64,000 bases of DNA from Salinilacustrithrix flava. Lineage in GTDB: Bacteria > Actinomycetota > Acidimicrobiia > Acidimicrobiales > Salinilacustritrichaceae. The DNA lies in NCBI GenBank assembly GCA_024128875.1, contig JAMYFF010000007.1, positions 82,501 through 146,500 on the forward strand, in the 5' to 3' direction. Made by a program: the position numbers and the translations under genes. Shown piece by piece: positions 24,485 to 34,119 of this stretch. Under the pieces are notes generated by a model. The model searched no databases, was not told the DNA's origin, and saw nothing but the letters and a program-made list of their open reading frames with translations. Numbering within the stretch: position 1 is the first letter of the stretch; every line of letters begins with the position of its first letter.

Positions 24485-25369
24485 TCAGTGGACGATCTTC
24501 GACAGGGGGAGCTCGAGGATGTCGCTGGCGCCGGCATCGACCAGGGCCGGGATCAACCGGTTGATCTGGTTCTTCGGCACGACGGTCTCGACCGCGTAGC
24601 CACCGCCGCCGTACAGCTCGTTCACCGTCGGGGCCTTCATCGACGGGATGATCTCGATGACCTTGTCCAGGTCGGCGCCGCCGACGTTGAGCTTCACCAG
24701 CACCTTGCCCCGGGCTTCGAGGGACCCGTTCAGCAGCGTGAGGAGCTGGGCCATGGCGTGGGCCTTCTCCGGGTCGGCGGCGCTGGCCGGGTTGGCGAGC
24801 AGCTCGGTGTAGCTGGTGAGGATCGTGTCGACGATCTTGAGGCCGGCGGCGCGCAGGGCCCGGCCGGTCTCGGTGATGTCGACCACGCAGTCGACGATGT
24901 CGGGGACCTTGGCCTCCGTGGCGCCGTAGGACAGGCGGATGTCGGCCTCGATGCCCTTGTCGGCGAAGAAGCGCTCCGTGAGGCGGGGGTACTCGCTGGA
25001 CACCCGCACACCCTGGGGGAGGTCGGCGACGGACTGGACCGGCGAGTCCTGGGGCACGGCGACCACGATGCGCACCGGGTTCGAGGTGGCCTTCGAGTAC
25101 TGCAGCTGGCCGAGGCTGACGACGTCGGCGCTGGTCTCCTCGACCCAGTCCCGGCCGGCGATGCCCAGGTCGAAGAGCCCCTCGGACAGGTAGCTCGGGA
25201 TCTCCTGCGGGCGCAGGATCCGGACCTCGTCGATGCGTGGGTCGTCGACCGTCGCCTTGTAGTCGACGCTGCTCGATCGGTTCACCTGGAGGTCCGCGTC
25301 AGCGAACAGCTCCATCGTGGCCTTCTCGAGCGATCCCTTGGGCAGCACCAGCTTCAGCACGCCGGCCAC
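24485..25369 (-). CDS. hisG: ATP phosphoribosyltransferase, long form
   Basis: First enzyme of histidine synthesis. With 294 residues it is the long HisG type, which carries a C-terminal ACT-like regulatory domain (about 215-290: VEIIPSMKAPTVNELYGGGGYAVETVV in pattern) and is feedback-inhibited by histidine by family knowledge. The N-terminus L-V-L-P-K-G-S-L and the PRPP region around VVDITETGRALRAAGL are typical. The GTG at 25369 is used; a GTG three codons in is possible. No hisE is adjacent; the next gene upstream is ribH. Confidence 0.95.
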   Translation of the reverse strand: MAGVLKLVLPKGSLEKATMELFADADLQVNRSSSVDYKATVDDPRIDEVRILRPQEIPSYLSEGLFDLGIAGRDWVEETSADVVSLGQLQYSKATSNPVRIVVAVPQDSPVQSVADLPQGVRVSSEYPRLTERFFADKGIEADIRLSYGATEAKVPDIVDCVVDITETGRALRAAGLKIVDTILTSYTELLANPASAADPEKAHAMAQLLTLLNGSLEARGKVLVKLNVGGADLDKVIEIIPSMKAPTVNELYGGGGYAVETVVPKNQINRLIPALVDAGASDILELPLSKIVH

Positions 25370-25408
25370 GGTACGGGCGGGCCTGCGGGCCGGCCGAATC
25401 CGTTCGGT

Positions 25409-25891
25409 TCAGTGGCGCTGGGCGAGGCGGGCCATCTCCACGGCCACGAGCGCGGCTTCCTCGCCCACGTTGTGGCCGCCGGGGCCCTCGGAGCGGGCCA
25501 GGGCCTGCTCGGTGTTCTCCACCGTGACCAGTCCGAACGCGATGGGGACGCCGGTCTCGAGCTGCACCTGCTGCACGCCGTTGGCGGCACCCTCCGAGAC
25601 GAGCTCGTAGTGGGTGGTCTCGCCGCGGATGACCGCGCCGATGGTGACGATGGCGTCGACCTCGCCGGAGCGGGCCAGGATCCGGCAGGCCATGGGGATC
25701 TCGAAGGAGCCGGGCACCGTCTCGATCACGATGTCGTCGAAGGGGATGCCGAGGTGGAGCAGGCCGCGCTCGACGCCGGCGCAGAGCCGTTCGACGATCT
25801 CCGCGTTCCACCGCGACCGGACCAGGCCGATGCGCAGGCCGATGCCGTCGAGGTCCTCGGGCACCTGGGCCCGGTCGTCACCGCTCGCCAT
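25409..25891 (-). CDS. ribH: 6,7-dimethyl-8-ribityllumazine synthase
   Basis: Condenses the pyrimidine intermediate with dihydroxybutanone phosphate in riboflavin synthesis. The 160-residue length is normal. Motifs: R-W-N-A-E-I, V-P-G-S-F-E-I-P, and G-A-V-I-R-G-E-T-T-H-Y-E holding the phosphate and catalytic residues. The ATG at 25891 follows a 106-base gap after ribBA. That gap contains a palindrome (25911-25926) and GC-rich repeats but no clear terminator. Confidence 0.96.
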   Translation of the reverse strand: MASGDDRAQVPEDLDGIGLRIGLVRSRWNAEIVERLCAGVERGLLHLGIPFDDIVIETVPGSFEIPMACRILARSGEVDAIVTIGAVIRGETTHYELVSEGAANGVQQVQLETGVPIAFGLVTVENTEQALARSEGPGGHNVGEEAALVAVEMARLAQRH

Positions 25892-25997
25892 TATCCGCTA
25901 CCTCGCGCTCCGGCCCCGGGGGGCCGTTCGTCGCTCGGAACGCTGTCGGCTGCTCGCTGGCGCTCCCGACGCCGACCCGCGTCGGATGGGGCACGAC

Positions 25998-27218
<1,221 letters not shown>

Positions 27219-27301
27219 TGCTCTCCTTCCGGGGGTGAGGCGAGCGTACCCGTGGCCCTGCGGCGGGCACCCAACGGGGCCGACCGGGTAGAGGTCCGGG
27301 C

Positions 27302-27799
27302 ATGAGCGCACCCGACGAGACGGGCGAGCCCGCCCGCTGGAACCCGACCGACCCCGAACCGTCCTGGCTGGCCGCCGACCGGCGCCCCGAGGGGGTCGAC
27401 GACGCCACCGTCGAGGCCGTCGGCAAGCTGGGCGAGGCGATGGAGTGGGTGGAGCGGGCCCGTGGCCGCCTGTACGACTTCCACCAGATGATGGGCCACG
27501 CCGACCTGCTGGCCGGTGAAGCGGCCGAGCTGCTGCGGGCGTGCGGGCAGGGCGGCCTCGCCGACGACGTGGAGGAGCACCTGGTCGGTCGCAACGTGCT
27601 CGAGGGTCGGTGGACCTTCCAGATCGTCGAGGAGTTCGACTCGACCTACTACGCCACGTTCCGGGACGGCCTGCAGCATCTCGAGGGCGAGCTGGTGGGC
27701 GGCCGGCCCCACGTGTTCGAGTCCGAGATGAAGGAGGACCGGCGGACCGCGGGCCGGCGCCACCACGAGCAGCGCCCGCCGGAGGCGGGCAGGTCCTGA
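27302..27799 (+). CDS. Conserved hypothetical protein, 165 aa
   Basis: A plus-strand gene inserted between ribBA and ribE, starting at the ATG at 27302 (AGAGG about nine bases upstream). The protein is soluble, acidic and helical: [31 protein letters not shown], then [11 protein letters not shown], ending in a basic R/H-rich tail. I do not recognise a named family, though it looks conserved in character. It ends one base before the convergent ribE stop, so no terminator fits between them. Confidence 0.75.
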   Translation: MSAPDETGEPARWNPTDPEPSWLAADRRPEGVDDATVEAVGKLGEAMEWVERARGRLYDFHQMMGHADLLAGEAAELLRACGQGGLADDVEEHLVGRNVLEGRWTFQIVEEFDSTYYATFRDGLQHLEGELVGGRPHVFESEMKEDRRTAGRRHHEQRPPEAGRS

Positions 27800-27800
27800 A

Positions 27801-28391
27801 TCAGCCGCCGACGTCGCGGTGCCACTCCAGCAGGCGCTCGACGTACTTGACCGTGACGTCGACCTCGAGGTTGACGGCGTCGCCCGGTCCCTTGCGTCCG
27901 AGGGTGGTGACCTCGGCGGTGTGGGGGATGACGGCGACGGTGAAGCCGTCCTCGAGGACGTCGACCACCGTGAGGCTCACGCCGTCGACGGTGACCGAGC
28001 CCTTCACGACCAGGTACCGCAGCAGGTCGATCGGCACTCGCACGCGGAGGTCCGGAACGGCCTCCACGATCTCGCCGACCGCGTCGACGTGGCCCTGGAC
28101 GATGTGGCCGCCGAGGCGGTCCTGAGCACGCACGGGGCGCTCCAGGTTCACCACGGTGCCCGGCGCCGAGTCGCCGAGGTTGGTCCGGCGCAGCGTCTCG
28201 TGGGACACGTCGGCCTCCCACCAGCCGCCCCGGTCGTCGGTCCCCATGGCGGTGACGGTGAGGCAGCAGCCGTTCACCGCGATGGAGTCGCCGATGGAGG
28301 CGTCCTCGAGCACGGTGTCGGCGCCGATGCGCAACGTCGCGCCTTCGAAGGAGCGGATCTCGCCCAGCTCCTCCACGATGCCGGTGAACAT
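27801..28391 (-). CDS. ribE: Riboflavin synthase alpha chain
   Basis: Last step of riboflavin synthesis, dismutating two lumazine molecules. The 196-residue protein has two lumazine-binding halves. The first starts with the invariant M-F-T-G-I-V-E-E-L-G and has V-N-G-C-C-L-T-V. The second has H-I-V-Q-G-H-V-D and V-D-G-V-S-L-T-V. The ATG at 28391 shares one base with the ribD stop (TGATG), so the two are translationally coupled. Confidence 0.97.
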   Translation of the reverse strand: MFTGIVEELGEIRSFEGATLRIGADTVLEDASIGDSIAVNGCCLTVTAMGTDDRGGWWEADVSHETLRRTNLGDSAPGTVVNLERPVRAQDRLGGHIVQGHVDAVGEIVEAVPDLRVRVPIDLLRYLVVKGSVTVDGVSLTVVDVLEDGFTVAVIPHTAEVTTLGRKGPGDAVNLEVDVTVKYVERLLEWHRDVGG

Positions 28392-29404
28392 CACGGGGTC
28401 CCTTCGGTGGTTGATCGGGGGTGCGGCAGGAGGTCGATCCGCAGGTCGTCGCCGAGCGACGTCACGGACTCGATCCGACCGCGCCAGGCATCCGCGATGG
28501 TGGCGGCACCGGGACCGCGGAACAAGCCGGGTGCGTCGTCGCCTCCGAGCAGCGCCGGCGCCAGGTAGACCACGTAGCGGTCGACGAGGCCGGCCCGGTG
28601 CAGCTCGCCGGCGACGGTCGCACCGCCCTCGAACAGGACCTGGACGTGGCCCCGCTGGCCGAGGTCGTCGAGCAGCGCCTCGACCGGACCGTCCCACTCG
28701 GTGCAGGGCCGCACCCGCGCGCCGTCAGGGGCGCGGCCGAGGACGATGCGCTCGGGGTCGGGGCCGTCCGCATCGCGGGCCGTGAGCGTGGGATCGTCGT
28801 CGCGCACGGTTCCGGCCCCGACCACGATGCTGTCGCTCTCGGCCCGGAGCCGGTGGGCGTCGGCGCGGGCCACCGGCCCGGTGATCCACTGGCTGGTGCG
28901 GTCCGGCGCCGCGGTGCGCCCGTCCAGGGTGGCAGCCAGCTTCAGCACGACGTAGGGCCGGCCGGTGCGGCGCTGGTGCAGGTACGGGGCGAGCTGGCGC
29001 TCGACGAGGTCGGCGGCGCACCCCACGTCGACGGTGATCCCCGCCTGGCGGAGCCGCTCGGCACCGGCGCCGCGCACCCGCGGGTCGGGATCGAGCACGG
29101 CGACGACGACGCGGGCGACCCCGGCGTCGACGAGGGCGTCGGCGCACGGCGCGGTGCGGCCCGTGTGGCTGCACGGCTCGAGGGTGACGTAGGCGGTGGC
29201 GCCCCTGGCCCGCTCCCCTGCGGCCTCCAGGGCCGCGACCTCGGCGTGGGCCTGGCCCGGTGGGCGGGTCGCACCGGTGGCGACCAGCTCGCCGCCGGCC
29301 ACGATCGTGCAGCCCACCCACGGGTTCGGGTGGGCGGTGGCCCGGACATCGGCTGCCGCGGCGATCGCCGCCCGCATCCAGCCCTCGTCGGTCGCGTCAG
29401 CCAC
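28391..29404 (-). CDS. ribD: Riboflavin deaminase/reductase RibD
   Basis: Bifunctional enzyme. The N-terminal zinc deaminase has H-A-E-V and P-C-S-H-T-G-R-T-A-P-C; the C-terminal NADPH reductase starts near residue 145 (V-V-L-K-L-A-A-T-L-D-G-R-T-A). I chose the GTG at 29404, which gives the normal N-terminus ahead of E-G-W-M-R-A-A. The ATG at 29440 would add twelve arginine-rich residues and cannot be ruled out. It is the first gene of ribD-ribE and is divergent from the response-regulator gene across about 120 bases. No riboswitch was recognised there. Confidence 0.96.
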   Translation of the reverse strand: MADATDEGWMRAAIAAAADVRATAHPNPWVGCTIVAGGELVATGATRPPGQAHAEVAALEAAGERARGATAYVTLEPCSHTGRTAPCADALVDAGVARVVVAVLDPDPRVRGAGAERLRQAGITVDVGCAADLVERQLAPYLHQRRTGRPYVVLKLAATLDGRTAAPDRTSQWITGPVARADAHRLRAESDSIVVGAGTVRDDDPTLTARDADGPDPERIVLGRAPDGARVRPCTEWDGPVEALLDDLGQRGHVQVLFEGGATVAGELHRAGLVDRYVVYLAPALLGGDDAPGLFRGPGAATIADAWRGRIESVTSLGDDLRIDLLPHPRSTTEGTP

Positions 29405-29523
29405 CGGCCGAGCGTACAAGCGCCTCCGAGCCCGCCCCATCCCCCGCCGACTTCGCCGATCTCGCCAGACTGTCCGGAGTCCGTCCGGGTCCGGCGGGCA
29501 CGGTGCGAGCGCGAGGGGAGACG

Positions 29524-30384
29524 ATGGCGCCGAGATCTGCGGTCGTGTGCGATGACGACCCGTTGCTGCGCTGCGTGCTGACGAGGGTCATCGGCCCCAT
29601 CGGCTACGAGGTGTGTGCCGAGGCGGAGAGCCCGTCCGAGGCGCTGGAGGTCATCGACCGGGTCCACGCCGACGTCGTCGTGCTCGACCTCGCCCTCCGC
29701 GACGGCCGGGGCGAGGACCTGCTCCGCCACCTGGTCGCCGAGCGTCCGGAGACCAAGGTGGTGGTGTTCTCGTCCCACGTCGGGGATCTCGACGGCCTGC
29801 TCGCCGCCGGCGCCACCGCCGTGGTGGAGAAGCCGGACTTCCCGGCCCTCGAGGTGGTCCTCGGCGACCTCGCCCACGGCGGCTCCCTCCGCCACGACCT
29901 CCGCCGGCCGGTGGCCCGGCCGATACCGGCGCTCGACCCGCCGGAAGCCCTCAGCCTCAGCGGGTTGGAGCCGTGGTCATCGTTCCGCAAGGCGGCCGAG
30001 GGCCTGCTCAGCGGCGACGCCGTGCTGGCCCTCGACCTCATCCCGACGGCCTCGGACGCCGGCAGCTGGGACCACGTGCTGCGCACCGATCACCGGCTCG
30101 CCCTCGCCCGGTGCGCGGCGTCGGTGCGCCGGGACCAGGACCGGGTGAGCCTGTCCCCCGATGGGGTCCCGCTGCTGCTGGCGGTCGCGTCGCACCCGGA
30201 GGCACCCGAGGCGGTGTTCTGCCGGATCCGGGAGGTGTGGGCCCGGGAGGTGGACCGCGGCACGCCCGTCGGCGTCTACGGCCACGTGCGCAAGGGCATG
30301 CCGGCCGGGACGATGCTCGACCACGCCGTGGAGGCCGTGCTCTTCGACGAGCCCACGACCGGCGATCCGCTGCGGATGATCTAG
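29524..30384 (+). CDS. Response regulator with unusual C-terminal output region
   Basis: 286 residues. A receiver domain (1-120) has the acidic pair D-D-D near the start, the phospho-acceptor in V-V-V-L-D-L-A-L, and the lysine in V-V-E-K-P-D. There is no helix-turn-helix. The C-terminal half (about 150-286: DHVLRTDHRLALARCAASVR, then D-G-V-P-L-L-L-A-V-A, then V-G-V-Y-G) faintly follows the strand order of a GGDEF fold without its motif. The ATG at 29524 has an AGGGGAG site. No kinase is adjacent. The output is unknown. Confidence 0.85.
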   Translation: MAPRSAVVCDDDPLLRCVLTRVIGPIGYEVCAEAESPSEALEVIDRVHADVVVLDLALRDGRGEDLLRHLVAERPETKVVVFSSHVGDLDGLLAAGATAVVEKPDFPALEVVLGDLAHGGSLRHDLRRPVARPIPALDPPEALSLSGLEPWSSFRKAAEGLLSGDAVLALDLIPTASDAGSWDHVLRTDHRLALARCAASVRRDQDRVSLSPDGVPLLLAVASHPEAPEAVFCRIREVWAREVDRGTPVGVYGHVRKGMPAGTMLDHAVEAVLFDEPTTGDPLRMI

Positions 30385-30385
30385 G

Positions 30386-30402
30386 CCGTTCAGCCGGAAC
30401 GG
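30386..30402. terminator. Small hairpin between convergent stops
   Basis: A 6-base stem, CCGTTC (30386-30391) and GAACGG (30397-30402), with a 5-base loop fills the gap between the stop of the response regulator and that of moaB. There is no T-tract. Position favours a weak bidirectional terminator. Confidence 0.35.
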
Positions 30403-30867
30403 TCAGTGGGGGCGGTCGCCGCGGAGGAGCTCGAGGGCGTGGGGCACGACGTCGAGGACGGCGTCGAGGCACTCGATGCACCCGTTGGTGGACCCCGGCA
30501 GGTTCAGGACCAGGGCGGCGTCGATGGTGCCCGCGGTCTGGCGGCTGAGCCGGCCGAGCGGGCTGACCAGGCGCATGGCCTCGGCCAGCCCGGGGGCCTC
30601 GCGGTCGAGCACGGCCCGCGTGCCCTCGGGGGTCAGGTCCCGGGGCCCGAAGCCGGTGCCGCCGGTGGTCACGAGCAGACCAGCCCAGCCGTCGGCCAGG
30701 GCGCGCAGGGCGCGGGCCACCGACTCGATGCCGTCGGCGACGACGAGGCGGTCGTCGATCTCGAAGCCGTTGGCGCGGAGGTGGTCCTCGACGGCTTGGC
30801 CGGAGCGGTCCTCTCGGGTGCCCGCCACGACGCCATCGGAGACGGTCAGGATCTTGGCGTGCTCCAC
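30403..30867 (-). CDS. MoaB/Mog-type molybdenum cofactor protein
   Basis: About 154 residues of the MogA/MoaB fold, which adenylylates molybdopterin. Motifs are L-T-V-S-D-G-V near the start, T-T-G-G-T-G-F-G-P-R-D-L-T-P-E and L-P-G-S-T-N-G-C. No other molybdenum-cofactor gene is in the window. The start is uncertain: GTG at 30867 gives the standard N-terminus, while an in-frame ATG at 30894 would add nine residues and overlap the rsmB stop. Confidence 0.9.
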   Translation of the reverse strand: MEHAKILTVSDGVVAGTREDRSGQAVEDHLRANGFEIDDRLVVADGIESVARALRALADGWAGLLVTTGGTGFGPRDLTPEGTRAVLDREAPGLAEAMRLVSPLGRLSRQTAGTIDAALVLNLPGSTNGCIECLDAVLDVVPHALELLRGDRPH

Positions 30868-30878
30868 GGCGTGGGAGC

Positions 30879-32042
30879 CTAGGGACGGCGCCATCGGGCC
30901 ACGTACATGCCATCGGCATCGTCGTCGGGGACCATGGTCTCGGTGCCCTCGAGCTCGAAGCCGGCGAGGTCGACGGCATCGACGACGCCCTGGTTCTCGG
31001 CCTCGGTGAGCGTGCACACGCTGTAGACGAGCGAGCCCCCGGGAGCCACGACGCGAGCGGCCTCGCGCAGGAGGCGGACCTGGAGCTCGGCCAACCGGGC
31101 CGGGGCGTCCGCGTCGATGCGCCAGCGGGCGTCGGGGCGTCGTCGGAGCACGCCGAGCCCGGAGCAGGGTGCGTCGACCAGCACCCGGTCGAACGCGCCC
31201 GATCGGTAGGGGGACGCGGCGGCATCGGCGACGACCACGGGTAGGTCGAGACCGAGCCGGTCCCGGTTGCCCACCACGAGCCGGGCCCGCGCCGGGGACG
31301 GGTCGGCGGCGACCACGGAGGCACCGGTGGCGGCCAGGCCGGTGGCCTTGCCGCCCGGGGCGGCGCAGGCGTCGAGGACGAGCTCGCCCGGGCCGGCCCC
31401 CACCGAGGCGACGACCCGCTGGGAGGCGGCGTCCTGCACGTAGCCGTCGTCGCGCACGTGGGTGGTGGCGGCGTGGTTCATCGTCCGCAGCACCGACGTC
31501 GCGGCATCGGCGCCCAGGCGCTCGGTGAGGGCGGTGACGATCCAGTCGGGGTACGACAGCTCGGTGGCCAGGTCGGGCCACTCGACGCCGGCCGCCACGT
31601 CGTCGGCGATCCGGCGCAGGACGGCGTTCACGAGGCCGCGAGCCGGCTTCGGTGCCGCCCCGACCGTGGTGCTCACCGCGGCGTGGGGGGCGACCCCGCC
31701 GAACGCGAGCTGGTAGGCGCCGAGGCGCAGCGCGGCGGCCACCCGGGGCGACATCCCACCGGTGCGGTGCTGCGTCACGAGGTGCTCGCACGCCCGGCGC
31801 ATGCGGGTGGTGCCGAAGACCAGCTCGGTGACGAAGTGCCGGTCGCGATCGGCCAGGTCGCTGCGCCCGAGGACGGCGTTGGTCGCCAGGTTGGCGTAGG
31901 CCCCCTCCTCCTCGATGCGGCCGAGGACGTCGAGCGCGGCGCGGCGCACGGCCACGCCGGCGGCGTCGACCGGGGGCTTCGGCTTCGACTTCCGGGTGGG
32001 CTTTGACTTCCGGGTGGACCGGGGCGGGCGGGGCGCGCTCAT
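30879..32042 (-). CDS. rsmB: 16S rRNA m5C967 methyltransferase RsmB
   Basis: 387 residues: a lysine/arginine-rich start, an N-terminal NusB-like RNA-binding domain (about 25-160), then a SAM methyltransferase domain with D-A-C-A-A-P-G-G-K-A-T, the motif-IV cysteine in V-D-A-P-C-S-G-L-G and the catalytic motif-VI cysteine in Y-S-V-C-T-L. The ATG at 32042 overlaps the fmt stop (ATGA). The fmt-rsmB pair is conserved in bacteria; rpe, which often follows in actinobacteria, is absent. Confidence 0.96.
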   Translation of the reverse strand: MSAPRPPRSTRKSKPTRKSKPKPPVDAAGVAVRRAALDVLGRIEEEGAYANLATNAVLGRSDLADRDRHFVTELVFGTTRMRRACEHLVTQHRTGGMSPRVAAALRLGAYQLAFGGVAPHAAVSTTVGAAPKPARGLVNAVLRRIADDVAAGVEWPDLATELSYPDWIVTALTERLGADAATSVLRTMNHAATTHVRDDGYVQDAASQRVVASVGAGPGELVLDACAAPGGKATGLAATGASVVAADPSPARARLVVGNRDRLGLDLPVVVADAAASPYRSGAFDRVLVDAPCSGLGVLRRRPDARWRIDADAPARLAELQVRLLREAARVVAPGGSLVYSVCTLTEAENQGVVDAVDLAGFELEGTETMVPDDDADGMYVARWRRP

Positions 32043-32887
32043 GTGCCGAGCCGGTCGCCGTCGGACCAGCGGGCGCCGTTGGCCCACGCCGACGCCGCCA
32101 TCCGGGCCTTGCCGGCGGGCTGGACCTCGAGCAGCTCGATCGGCGCGGTGCCGGTCGGGTGGACCACGCCGTCGCCGCCCGGTTGCAGGGAGGTGCGCCA
32201 GACCTTGAACCGCTCCCCTGCCAGCGTGGTCCAGGCGCCGCCGACCCGCACCTGGCGGTGGATCCGCTCGGCGGGTGCGTGCCAGTCGATGCGAAGGTCG
32301 TCCGGGCCGAGCTTGTGGGCGTACTCCGGCTCCCCCACCTGCGGCGTCGGCTCGCCCAGCCCGGACTGCAGCGTCGAGACGAGCAGCTCGGTGCCGGCGT
32401 CGACCAGGCGGGCGCGGAGCTCCTCCGCGGTCTCGTCGGGGCCGATGTCGAGCTCGGTCCGGGCGTGCACCGCACCGGTGTCGAGGCCCTCCTCCACCAC
32501 CATCAGGTCCACGCCGGTGCGCTCGTCGCCGGCCAGGATCGCCCGTTCGACCGGGGCCGCGCCGCGCCAGCGGGGCAGCAGGGAGAAGTGCAGGTTCACC
32601 ATCGGCAGCTCGGCGAGCACGTGGGGCCGGATGATGCGGCCGAAGGCGACGACGACTCCGAGGTCGGCGCCGGCATCGAGCACGTCGTCGACCGTGTGGG
32701 ACACCGGGATGCCGAGGTCGACCGCAGCGGCCTTCACCGGGCTCGGCGCGGTCTTGCCGCCCCGCCCGCGTCGGGTGTCGGGGTTGGTGACGACGAGGCG
32801 GATGTCGAAGCCGGCGGCGTGCAGGGCGCGCAGCGGCGGCACCGACATGGCCGGGGTGCCGAGGTAGACGAGCGAGCGGGGGCGCAC
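32039..32887 (-). CDS. fmt: Methionyl-tRNA formyltransferase
   Basis: Formylates initiator Met-tRNA. At 282 residues it is slightly short for Fmt. The catalytic segment is intact: N-L-H-F-S-L-L-P-R-W-R-G-A-A-P, and L-D-T-G follows. The N-terminus L-V-Y-L-G-T-P-A-M-S-V-P is normal and the C-terminal OB domain is present (RIDWHAPAERIHRQVRV in pattern). GTG at 32887 is the best start; the upstream frame extends through def without similarity. It follows def by 17 bases, coupling formylation and deformylation. Confidence 0.95.
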   Translation of the reverse strand: MRPRSLVYLGTPAMSVPPLRALHAAGFDIRLVVTNPDTRRGRGGKTAPSPVKAAAVDLGIPVSHTVDDVLDAGADLGVVVAFGRIIRPHVLAELPMVNLHFSLLPRWRGAAPVERAILAGDERTGVDLMVVEEGLDTGAVHARTELDIGPDETAEELRARLVDAGTELLVSTLQSGLGEPTPQVGEPEYAHKLGPDDLRIDWHAPAERIHRQVRVGGAWTTLAGERFKVWRTSLQPGGDGVVHPTGTAPIELLEVQPAGKARMAASAWANGARWSDGDRLGT

Positions 32888-32904
32888 GGGGCGGGTCGCT
32901 CGGC

Positions 32905-33447
32905 TCAGGAGAAGAAGCCCGACGTCTCCCGGGGGGCGACCTCGAAGCCATCGCGGATGCGCCGGATCTCCTTGAGGGCCTGCTTCTTCGTGTCCGGGTC
33001 CATGCGCTCGGTCATGAGCACGCCGTCGAGGTGGTCCAGCTCGTGCTGGAACAGCCGGGCGGTGAGCTCGTCGGCCTCGATCGAGACCTCGTTGCCGTCC
33101 AGGTCGACGCCGACGAGGTGCACGACCTTGGGTCGCACGATCTCGAAGGACAGCCCCGGGATCGACAGGCAACCCTCCTCGTAGGTCCACTCGCCGTCGG
33201 ACTCGACGATGCGGGGGTTGACCAGCACGTGCGGGTCGGCCCGGGCCTCGGGGTCGAGGTCGTAGACGAAGAGGCGCTTGCCCACCCCGATCTGGGGGGC
33301 GGCCAGGCCGAGGCCGGGGGCCTCGTACATGGTGTCGAGCATGTCGTGGGCCAGCTTGACCAGCTTGCCGTCGATGTCGGTGATCTCGGCGGCGGAGGCG
33401 CGCAGCACCGGATCGCCGACGACTCGGATGTTGTAGGGCGCGCTCAT
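32905..33447 (-). CDS. def: Peptide deformylase
   Basis: Removes the N-formyl group from nascent proteins; 180 residues. All three family motifs are present: G-L-G-L-A-A-P-Q-I-G, E-G-C-L-S-I-P-G and Q-H-E-L-D-H-L-D-G, giving the Cys and two His metal ligands plus the catalytic Glu. The ATG at 33447 is chosen; a large upstream open frame is antisense noise. It is divergent from the RsmC-like gene with only 27 bases between start codons. Confidence 0.97.
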   Translation of the reverse strand: MSAPYNIRVVGDPVLRASAAEITDIDGKLVKLAHDMLDTMYEAPGLGLAAPQIGVGKRLFVYDLDPEARADPHVLVNPRIVESDGEWTYEEGCLSIPGLSFEIVRPKVVHLVGVDLDGNEVSIEADELTARLFQHELDHLDGVLMTERMDPDTKKQALKEIRRIRDGFEVAPRETSGFFS

Positions 33448-33474
33448 GACGGGGCCGAGGCTACCGTCGCCGCC

Positions 33475-34119
33475 GTGGGTGCCCCACCGGACCAGCCGTC
33501 GACCGAGCCCACCACGGGGGGTGCCGAGGGCCACTACTTCGCCGAGGCGCCGACCGCGCGCCGTCGGCCGGGCCACATCGTCGTGGACCTGCACGGCGAC
33601 CGCTTCGAGCTGGCCACCGACTCGGCCACGTTCAGCCCCCGCCGGCTCGACCCCGGCACCGCGTTCCTGCTCGATGCCGCGCCGGCGCCGCCGCCCACCG
33701 GCACGTTCCTCGACCTCGGCTGCGGCTACGGCCCCATCGCCCTGGTCCTGGCCCGGGAGCGGCCCGACGCCCGCATCGTCGCCGTCGACGTCAACGAGCG
33801 CAGCCGGGAGCTGTGCACCCGCAACGCGGAGGCGCTCGGCTGCACCAACGTGGACGTCCGCGCCCCGGACGAGGTCGACCCGGCGCTGCGCTACGACCTG
33901 ATCTGGTCGAACCCGCCGATCCGCATCGGCAAGGACGCGCTGCACGACCTGCTGCTCCGCTGGCTCGAGCGGCTCACCCCGGACGGCGAGGCCGTCCTGG
34001 TGATGGGACGGAACCTGGGCGCCGACTCCATGCAGCGCTGGCTGGGCGAGCAGGGGTTCCCCACCGAGCGCCTGGCCTCCAAGCGCGGCTATCGCCTGCT
34101 CCGGTCGCAGCGGGCCTAG
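33475..34119 (+). CDS. RsmC/RlmG-like class I methyltransferase
   Basis: 214 residues. The SAM site is F-L-D-L-G-C-G-Y-G-P-I-A, and motif IV is W-S-N-P-P-I-R-I-G, the N-P-P form used by enzymes methylating exocyclic amines in RNA or DNA bases. The N-terminal part (YFAEAPTARRRPG, FSPRRLDPGTAFLL) fits the catalytic half of RsmC-type 16S rRNA m2G methyltransferases without the duplicated N-terminal domain, as usual in actinobacteria. The GTG at 33475 is used. Its stop overlaps the convergent priA stop. Confidence 0.88.
   Translation: MGAPPDQPSTEPTTGGAEGHYFAEAPTARRRPGHIVVDLHGDRFELATDSATFSPRRLDPGTAFLLDAAPAPPPTGTFLDLGCGYGPIALVLARERPDARIVAVDVNERSRELCTRNAEALGCTNVDVRAPDEVDPALRYDLIWSNPPIRIGKDALHDLLLRWLERLTPDGEAVLVMGRNLGADSMQRWLGEQGFPTERLASKRGYRLLRSQRA

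Noticed and set aside
25911..25926. Palindrome cggcccc-gg-ggggccg in the ribBA-ribH gap as a terminator
   Set aside because: No T-tract on either strand and the flanking genes are codirectional and functionally linked; most likely a GC-rich intergenic word.
27219..29523. Possible FMN riboswitch ahead of ribBA or ribD
   Set aside because: The short upstream regions lack recognisable riboswitch core elements and are largely occupied by divergent genes.
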